Shown here: piece after piece, positions 1-4,000 of the stretch
Layout: each line of letters opens with the position of its first letter
Numbering within the stretch: the first letter of the stretch is position 1
DNA from: Alphaproteobacteria bacterium
GTDB taxonomy: Bacteria; Pseudomonadota; Alphaproteobacteria; JAEULC01
NCBI GenBank assembly: GCA_020851015.1
Contig: JADZDN010000191.1
Span: 1-5,833 of the forward strand
Direction: 5' to 3'
DNA: 5,833 nt
Made by a program: the position numbers and the translations under genes
Notes under the pieces: model-generated
Databases searched by the model: none
The model's input: the letters and a program-made list of their open reading frames with translations, nothing else
Told to the model about the DNA's origin: nothing

Positions 1-182
1 ATCAGCTCGCCCGTGCTGCGGTGAGAGATGCCGTCCGACCGGTCCAGCGCCTCGGAAATCACCGGCGAGAAGGCCGCGCGGACGAAGGCCAGGTCCATCT
101 CGTTGCAGACCTGCTGCAGGCCGTTCTCGATCACCGCCAGGGTGACGGGGTCGAGCTTGGTCTTGGTGGCGACGTCGTTCAT
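1..182 (-). CDS. hyuB: Hydantoinase B/oxoprolinase family protein, N-terminal fragment (cut by left window edge)
   Basis: This is the beginning of a gene whose 3' part lies beyond the left edge; 60 complete codons are present. The ATG at 182 is preceded by a good Shine-Dalgarno, GGGAG at 194-190, with 7 nt spacing. The opening residues LDPVTLAVIENGLQQV (10-25), followed by an EMDLAFVRAAFSP stretch (28-40) and SDGISHRSTGEL (49-60), match the usual start of HyuB-type B subunits, where a D-P-(I/V)-T-L-x-V-I segment leads into a helix and then an S-D-G/C turn. In this family the B subunit works with a HyuA-type subunit in ATP-dependent ring opening of hydantoins or oxoproline-like amides, or in ketone carboxylation. 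Its position directly after hyuA on the same strand supports the pairing. Only about a tenth of a typical B subunit is visible, so substrate class and intactness cannot be judged. Confidence 0.88.
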   Translation of the reverse strand, partial: MNDVATKTKLDPVTLAVIENGLQQVCNEMDLAFVRAAFSPVISEALDRSDGISHRSTGEL

Positions 183-338
183 GCCTGATCTCCCGCGCTG
201 GCCCTCACCCGGCTCGCTACGCTCGCCACCCTCTCCCGCCTGCGGCGGGCGAGGGTCCAAGAAATCCCTCGCCCGGCGGAGCCGGGAGAGGGAGGGGCCC
301 GACGCGAAGCGTTGGGAGGGTGAGGGCATTGACGCACG
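183..338. other. hyuA-hyuB intergenic gap
   Basis: This 156-bp space separates the hyuA stop from the hyuB start. It is occupied almost entirely by the palindromic element at 201-327. That leaves 11 nt after the hyuA stop and 18 nt, containing the hyuB ribosome-binding site, before the hyuB ATG. I see no separate gene, no U-tract that would make a classical intrinsic terminator on the minus strand, and no convincing promoter. Co-transcription of hyuA and hyuB through the element is the simplest reading, but this is an inference. Confidence 0.7.
201..327. repeat. Long nested palindromic (REP/MITE-like) intergenic element
   Basis: The ends are perfect 10-nt inverted repeats, gccctcaccc at 201-210 and gggtgagggc at 318-327. 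Inside lies a second pair of 27-nt arms, 229-255 and 266-292, whose outer and inner ends are perfectly complementary with a few central mismatches, around a 10-nt loop (256-265). A small extra stem, acgc-gaa-gcgt, lies at 302-312. The layout, GC content and confinement to the gap resemble dispersed palindromic repeats seen many times over in high-GC alphaproteobacterial genomes, but copy number cannot be tested here. As RNA it would form a strong hairpin between hyuA and hyuB that could slow 3' decay or change the ratio of the two subunits. It lacks a following U-run, so I do not call it a terminator. Confidence 0.82.
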
Positions 339-2384
339 CTAACTGCCAACGCTTACAACAAGGTTACCGAACTTGTCCGCCTCCACGCGGTCGCCCGGCT
401 CGATCACGATCGTGCAATCCAGTTGCTCGACGATCGCCGGGCCGGCGAACGTGGCGCCGGCCGGCAGCTTCTCGCGGCGATAGACCGCGGTCTCCTGCCA
501 CCCGCCCTCGGCGAACCATACCTTGCGGTTCTCCACCAGTGCGCCGGCAACATCGGCGGCGCGGCCCTCGGACGGCAGCAGCGCATCGAGCGGCAGCGTG
601 GGACGGCGGCCGATCACGGCGGTGTGCAGGTTCACCAGCACCGGGCGGATCTCCGGCAGCGCCACTTCGAAGCGCTTCCAGTAGGCGTCGGCGAAGGCCT
701 GGTGCAGCGCCTCGCGCGTCACGTCCACGGAGGGCAGGGCGACCGTCAGGATGTGGCTCTGGCCCTGGAACTGCATGTCGGCCTCGTGGATCACGGCGAT
801 CGCGTCCACCGCCACGCTCTCGCGCTGGATGGTGGCGCGGCCCTCGGCGATCTGCGCTTCCAGGGTACGCTTCACCAGCCCCATGTCCAGCGCGGGCAGC
901 GGCTTGTTGATCGTGTTGACGTAGTCGTGGCGTAGGTCGGCGACGACGCAGCCCAGCGCGTTGGTGATGCCCGGCCTTGCGGGGATCAACAGGCGCGGGA
1001 TGCCGAGTTCGCGCGCTAGGGCCGCGGCGTGCAGCGGCCCGGCGCCGCCGAAGGCGAACAGCGCGAAGTCGCGCGGGTCGTGGCCCTTGGCCAGCGAGAC
1101 CATGCGCACCGCGCCCGCCATCTTGTCGTTGGCCACGCGCACGATGGCGGCGGCCGAGCCCTCGGCGTCCAGGCCCAGCGCGCGGCCGACCTCCGCGACC
1201 AGCGCGTCGGCGATGGTCCGCATCGACACCGGCGAGTCGACCGCCAGCAGTCCCTTGGGATTGAGCCGGCCGAGGAACAGATTGGCGTCGGTGATGGTGG
1301 GGCGCGTGCCGCCGCGGCCATAGCAGATCGGGCCGGGCTTGGCGCCGGCGCTTTCCGGGCCCACGCGCAGCATGCCGGAATCGTCGATATGCGCGATCGA
1401 CCCGCCGCCCGCGCCGATCGTGTGCACGTCGACCATCGGCACGTGGATCGGCATGGCGTATTCCAGCTCGAGCTCGGCCGAGACGCGCGGCACGCCGCCC
1501 TGGATCAGACCCACGTCCGAGCTGGTGCCGCCCATGTCGTAGGTGATGAGGTCGGGATAGCCGGCCTGGCGCCCGGTATAGGCCGCGGCCATCACGCCCG
1601 AGGCCGGGCCGGACATGACCGTGTTGACCGCGGCCTCGGCCACGATGCGGCTGCTGACCGTGCCGCCATTGCCCTGCATCACCAGCAGCTCGTGCGCGAA
1701 GCCCTTGGACCTCAGCTCGTCGCCGAGGCGCGTGATGTAGCGGTGCAGCACCGGCTGGACCGAGGCATTGACGGCGGCGGTGACGCCGCGCTCGTACTCG
1801 CGATATTCCGAAAGGATCGCGCTGCCCAGCGTGACATAGGCGTTGGGCCACAGCGCGCGCACGATCTCGCCGGCGCGGCGCTCGTGCGCCGGGTTGATGT
1901 AGCTGTGCAGGAAATGGATCACCACGGCCTCGCAGCCCTGGGCAAGCAACGACTTTGCGGCGGTGGCGACGGCCGCCTCGTCGAGCGGCGTGACCATCTT
2001 GCCGTCCGCGTCCATACGCTCCGGCACTTCCGCGCGCAGTTCGCGCGGGATCAGCGGGCGGAACTGCCCAGTCAGGCCATAGGGCGTGGGCCGCGTGCGC
2101 CGGCCGAGCTCGAGCGAATCGCGGAAGCCCTTGGTGGTGATCAGGCCGCATCGCGCGATCTTGCGCTCCAGCAGCGCGTTGGTCGTGGTGGTCGTTCCAT
2201 GCACGATGGCGGACAGGTCGCGTGGATCGTCGCCGCTCGCCTTGATCGCCGCCAACACGCCGAAAGCCTGGTTGTCCACGGTCGTGGGCACCTTGGCCAC
2301 GCGCACCGCCCGCGTCGCCGGGTCGATGGCGATCAGGTCGGTGAAAGTGCCGCCTACGTCGATGCCGACGATGCTGCCTGTCAT
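339..2384 (-). CDS. hyuA: Hydantoinase/oxoprolinase family protein, A subunit (HyuA-like, ATP-dependent)
   Basis: This is a complete 681-residue protein of normal length for HyuA-type A subunits. The N-terminal actin-like ATPase signature GIDVGGTFTD (7-16) and HGTTTTTNA (62-70) mark the first domain. The central hydantoinase_A region carries EYREYERG (193-200), MQGNGGT (236-242), SGPASG (258-263), YDMGGTSSDV (282-291), IGAGGGSIA (323-331) and GPESAGAKPGPICYG (342-356). A later FGGAGPLHA motif opens the second half, and the C-terminal domain ends with an EQLDCTIVIEPGD segment. No key motif is missing. In known members the A subunit uses ATP to activate a cyclic amide (N-methylhydantoin, oxoproline-like) or helps carboxylate a ketone, together with a HyuB subunit, in the cytoplasm. 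Which substrate applies cannot be told. The ATG at 2384 puts the glycine-rich loop at the usual distance from the N terminus; AGGGA at 2398-2394 is a modest ribosome-binding site (9 nt spacing). It is followed by hyuB and preceded by a Liv transporter, suggesting uptake and degradation of the same compound. Confidence 0.94.
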   Translation of the reverse strand: MTGSIVGIDVGGTFTDLIAIDPATRAVRVAKVPTTVDNQAFGVLAAIKASGDDPRDLSAIVHGTTTTTNALLERKIARCGLITTKGFRDSLELGRRTRPTPYGLTGQFRPLIPRELRAEVPERMDADGKMVTPLDEAAVATAAKSLLAQGCEAVVIHFLHSYINPAHERRAGEIVRALWPNAYVTLGSAILSEYREYERGVTAAVNASVQPVLHRYITRLGDELRSKGFAHELLVMQGNGGTVSSRIVAEAAVNTVMSGPASGVMAAAYTGRQAGYPDLITYDMGGTSSDVGLIQGGVPRVSAELELEYAMPIHVPMVDVHTIGAGGGSIAHIDDSGMLRVGPESAGAKPGPICYGRGGTRPTITDANLFLGRLNPKGLLAVDSPVSMRTIADALVAEVGRALGLDAEGSAAAIVRVANDKMAGAVRMVSLAKGHDPRDFALFAFGGAGPLHAAALARELGIPRLLIPARPGITNALGCVVADLRHDYVNTINKPLPALDMGLVKRTLEAQIAEGRATIQRESVAVDAIAVIHEADMQFQGQSHILTVALPSVDVTREALHQAFADAYWKRFEVALPEIRPVLVNLHTAVIGRRPTLPLDALLPSEGRAADVAGALVENRKVWFAEGGWQETAVYRREKLPAGATFAGPAIVEQLDCTIVIEPGDRVEADKFGNLVVSVGS

Positions 2385-2421
2385 GGGCGTGCGTCCCTAT
2401 TTGAGTCCCCCCTCCCCTTGT

Positions 2422-2444
2422 GGGAGGGGGGTAGGGGGAGGGGG
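2422..2444 (+). other. Predicted G-quadruplex motif, plus strand
   Basis: Four G-tracts of 3, 6, 5 and 5 guanines are separated by loops of 1, 2 and 1 nt (A, TA, A). This meets the standard four-tract rule with very short loops, which generally favour stable folding. It lies on the template strand for the minus-strand genes, so any effect would be on the DNA during transcription or replication rather than in the mRNA. It competes with the local hairpin 2407-2431, which uses the same first two G-tracts. Confidence 0.7.
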
Positions 2445-2474
2445 CTTCCCGCGCTGGAGCCGCGAGGCATGTCA

Positions 2475-2496
2475 CCCTCCCCCCCAACCCCCTCCC
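2475..2496 (-). other. Predicted G-quadruplex motif, minus strand (in the hyuA leader RNA)
   Basis: Read on the minus strand, four G-tracts of 3, 5, 7 and 3 guanines are separated by loops of 1, 2 and 1 nt (A, TT, A). This is the mirror partner of the plus-strand motif in the other arm of the same inverted repeat. Because the neighbouring genes are on the minus strand, this one would be present in the mRNA, about 90 nt upstream of the hyuA start codon. Its first two G-tracts are also the C-run partners in the hairpin 2488-2510, so the two folds would exclude each other. Folding in the cell is not shown by sequence. Confidence 0.68.
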
Positions 2497-2550
2497 GTCA
2501 AGGGAGGGGGGACAAAATTGGATGAACGCTGTAATGCCGCTGTCATCGCC

Positions 2551-3252
2551 TCACACCATCAGGTACTGCGCGCGCGCCTCGGCGTTCCGGGCCAGCTCGT
2601 CCATCGTGCCGGTGAAGCGCACCTGGCCCTTCTCGATGATGACCGTGCGGTCCGCCACCTCGGTCGCGAAATGCAGGTTCTGCTCGGACAGCACGACCGT
2701 CAGCCCCTCGGCCTTCAGGCCGCGGATGGCGGCGGCCATCTGGTCGACGATCACCGGCGCCAGGCCCTCGGACGGCTCGTCCAGCAGCACCAGCGCCGGA
2801 TTGCCCATCAGCGTGCGCGCGATCGTGAGCATCTGCTGCTCGCCGCCGCTCATCCGCCCGCCCGGCCGGTCGCGCATCTCCGCCAGGTTGGGGAAGATCC
2901 GGAACAGCCGCTCGGGCGTCCAATGGGGCGTGCCCGGCCGCGCCGGCTGGCGGCCGACCTCCAGGTTCTCCATCACCGACAGCTCGGTGAAGATGCGCCG
3001 CTCCTCCGGCACGTAGCCGAGGCCGAGGCGCGCGATGGCGTGGGTCGCCAGGCGCTCGATCCGCCGGCCCAGGAACGCGATCTCGCCCTCGGCCGCGCGC
3101 ACCAGCCCCATGACGGTCTTGAACGTGGTCGACTTGCCGGCGCCGTTGCGGCCGAGCACCGCAACCACCTCGCCCTTGCCGGCGGCGAAGCTCATTCCGT
3201 GCAGGATCTGCGCCCGGCCGTAATAGCCGTGCACGCCCGAGAGCGTCAGCAT
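2551..3252 (-). CDS. livF: Liv-type ABC transporter ATP-binding protein LivF
   Basis: From the ATG at 3252 the protein has 233 residues, normal for LivF. It is one of the two cytoplasmic ATPases that drive a branched-chain amino acid/amide-type importer. Visible motifs are Walker A GRNGAGKST (34-42), the LivF-style GYVPEERRIF segment (79-88) with Glu at the Q-loop position, signature MSGGEQQ (134-140), Walker B LVLLDEP (154-160) and the EGLAP D-loop (162-166). The usual H-loop histidine is replaced by Gln in SEQN (189-192), a feature normal for LivF but not for LivG. The ATG lies 4 nt beyond the livG stop, favouring translational coupling, and gives the family's usual M-L-x-(L/V) opening. An in-frame TTG at 3273 would add seven residues and has a better ribosome-binding site; see that entry. 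Transport substrate is not determined by this subunit. Confidence 0.95.
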   Translation of the reverse strand: MLTLSGVHGYYGRAQILHGMSFAAGKGEVVAVLGRNGAGKSTTFKTVMGLVRAAEGEIAFLGRRIERLATHAIARLGLGYVPEERRIFTELSVMENLEVGRQPARPGTPHWTPERLFRIFPNLAEMRDRPGGRMSGGEQQMLTIARTLMGNPALVLLDEPSEGLAPVIVDQMAAAIRGLKAEGLTVVLSEQNLHFATEVADRTVIIEKGQVRFTGTMDELARNAEARAQYLMV

Positions 3253-3256
3253 GGCG

Positions 3257-4000
3257 TCAATGCCCGCGGCCAAGATAGATCTCCTGCACCTGCGGGTCGG
3301 CGCGGACGTCGGCGGGTTTGCCCTCGGCGATCAGACGGCCGCGGTTCAGCACCACGATGCGGTCGGCATGCGAGAACACCACGTCCATGTCGTGCTCGGT
3401 GAACAGCACGCCCACGCCTTCCTCGCGCACGATGCGGGCGGTGAGCGCCATCAGCGCCACGCGCTCCTTCGGCGCCATGCCGGCGGTGGGCTCGTCCATC
3501 AGCAGCAGGCGCGGGCGGTTGGCGAGCGCGATCGCCAGTTCCACGCGCTTCAGGTCGCCATAGGCCAGCACGCCGCAGGCGCGGTCGGCCTGTCCGGCCA
3601 TGCCCACGCGGTCGAGCAGCGCCAGCGCCTCTTGGCGATACATGCGCGTGGCCGCCGGCCACATCGCCCACAGGCCGTTGTGATGCGACAGCAGCGCCAT
3701 CTGCACGTTCTCGGCCACGGTCATCGACGCGAAGGTGGCGGTGATCTGGAAGGTGCGGCCGACGCCCAGGCGCCAGACCTGGCGCGGCTTCAGGCCCACC
3801 AGCTCGCGCCCCTCCAGCTTCACGCTGCCCGCGTCGGGGCGTAGCTGGCCGTTCAGCATGTTGAAGCAGGTGGTCTTGCCGGCGCCGTTCGGCCCGATCA
3901 GCGCCAGCAATTCGCCCGCCGCGACGGCGAAGGCGACGTCGTTCACCGCCTGAACGCCGCCGAACGACTTGCTCAAAGCTTCGACCGCCAGCACGCTCAT
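3257..4000 (-). CDS. livG: Liv-type ABC transporter ATP-binding protein LivG
   Basis: This complete 247-residue protein is the partner ATPase to LivF in a branched-chain amino acid/amide-type (HAAT family) importer. Motifs are Walker A GPNGAGKTT (36-44), Q-loop Gln85 in GRTFQ, signature LAYGD (145-149, a variant of the more usual LSYGE), Walker B LLLMDEP (165-171), D-loop AGMAP (173-177) and H-loop His203 in TEHDMD. The long insert between the Q-loop and the signature and the EHDM motif are LivG hallmarks. All catalytic residues are present. The ATG at 4000 overlaps the permease stop by 4 nt (ATGA), and GGGAGG at 4013-4008 gives a strong ribosome-binding site at 7 nt spacing, so the start is firm. 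Tight coupling to the permease upstream and livF downstream indicates one transporter operon. The substrate is set by the binding protein, which is not in the window. Confidence 0.96.
   Translation of the reverse strand: MSVLAVEALSKSFGGVQAVNDVAFAVAAGELLALIGPNGAGKTTCFNMLNGQLRPDAGSVKLEGRELVGLKPRQVWRLGVGRTFQITATFASMTVAENVQMALLSHHNGLWAMWPAATRMYRQEALALLDRVGMAGQADRACGVLAYGDLKRVELAIALANRPRLLLMDEPTAGMAPKERVALMALTARIVREEGVGVLFTEHDMDVVFSHADRIVVLNRGRLIAEGKPADVRADPQVQEIYLGRGH
3271..3285 (-). promoter_or_regulatory. Shine-Dalgarno plus alternative TTG start for livF
   Basis: AGGAG at 3285-3281 lies 7 nt before a TTG codon at 3273-3271 that is in frame with livF. The same 7-nt spacing is seen for hyuB and livG. 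Using this start would give a 240-residue LivF overlapping livG by 17 nt. Against it, the AGGAG falls in codons for the Q-E-I-Y-L-G end of LivG, which is constrained by that protein, and the extra residues MAAGIDA lie before the point where LivF proteins usually begin. The motif could still serve the ATG at 3252 indirectly through coupling. I favour the ATG without certainty. Confidence 0.45.

Larger units (their letters stand above)
2407..2511. repeat. Inverted repeat of two G/C-run hairpins (REP-like palindromic element)
   Basis: Two arms of about 38 nt, 2407-2444 and 2475-2511, are near-perfect inverted copies with a few indels and substitutions, separated by a 30-nt centre (2445-2474). 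Each arm is itself a hairpin followed by a purine tract. In the left arm, CCCCCCTCCC (2407-2416) pairs with GGGAGGGGGG (2422-2431) around a 5-nt loop. In the right arm, CCCCCTCCC (2488-2496) pairs with GGGAGGGGG (2502-2510), also around a 5-nt loop. Such nested symmetry is typical of dispersed palindromic repeats. In a minus-strand transcript the left-arm hairpin would end only 8 nt before the hyuA ribosome-binding site, so an effect on hyuA translation is possible. Neither hairpin is followed by a U-run. Confidence 0.85.
2385..2550. other. livF-hyuA intergenic gap
   Basis: This 166-bp gap lies between the livF stop and the hyuA start, inside an otherwise compact same-strand cluster. It holds the inverted-repeat element at 2407-2511, the hyuA ribosome-binding site (AGGGA, 2398-2394), and a less GC-rich stretch around 2510-2540 just downstream of livF. 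That stretch is the only place where a separate hyuA promoter could sit, but I find no convincing -35/-10 pair. No open frame of note and no U-tailed terminator are visible on the minus strand. Confidence 0.65.

Noticed and set aside
201..327. CRISPR array or insertion sequence in the hyuA-hyuB gap
   Set aside because: There is a single nested palindrome with no regularly spaced direct repeats and no transposase coding capacity.
28..342. Small plus-strand frame over the hyuB start and the palindrome
   Set aside because: It is mostly the translated palindromic repeat plus sequence antisense to hyuB. There is no sign of selection on the protein.
2407..2431. Intrinsic terminator candidate between livF and hyuA
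   Set aside because: The stem is strong, but on the minus-strand transcript it is followed by a mixed ACTCAAATAGGG-type sequence, not a U-run. The other hairpin (2488-2510) is followed by G-tracts.
364..2487. Second long minus-strand frame overlapping hyuA in another phase
   Set aside because: It is an Arg/Gly/Ala-rich low-complexity translation with no family motifs, and it begins within the intergenic repeat. The true hyuA frame explains the region.
1029..2525. Long open frame on the plus strand, antisense to hyuA (about 498 codons)
   Set aside because: Its translation is rich in Arg, Ala, His and Gly, with no recognisable domain. It lies fully opposite hyuA, whose motifs are complete, and it runs into the palindromic repeat. 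Such antisense frames are expected in high-GC coding DNA.
2551..3252. Loss of the H-loop histidine in LivF as a sign of a dead ATPase
   Set aside because: Gln in an E-Q-N motif at this place is normal for the LivF family, and Walker A, signature and Walker B are all intact.
2086..3402. Plus-strand open frame crossing hyuA, the intergenic repeat and livF
   Set aside because: It spans two recognised genes and a repeat in antisense, with no recognisable domain or plausible ribosome-binding site. Chance openness from codon bias is the better explanation.
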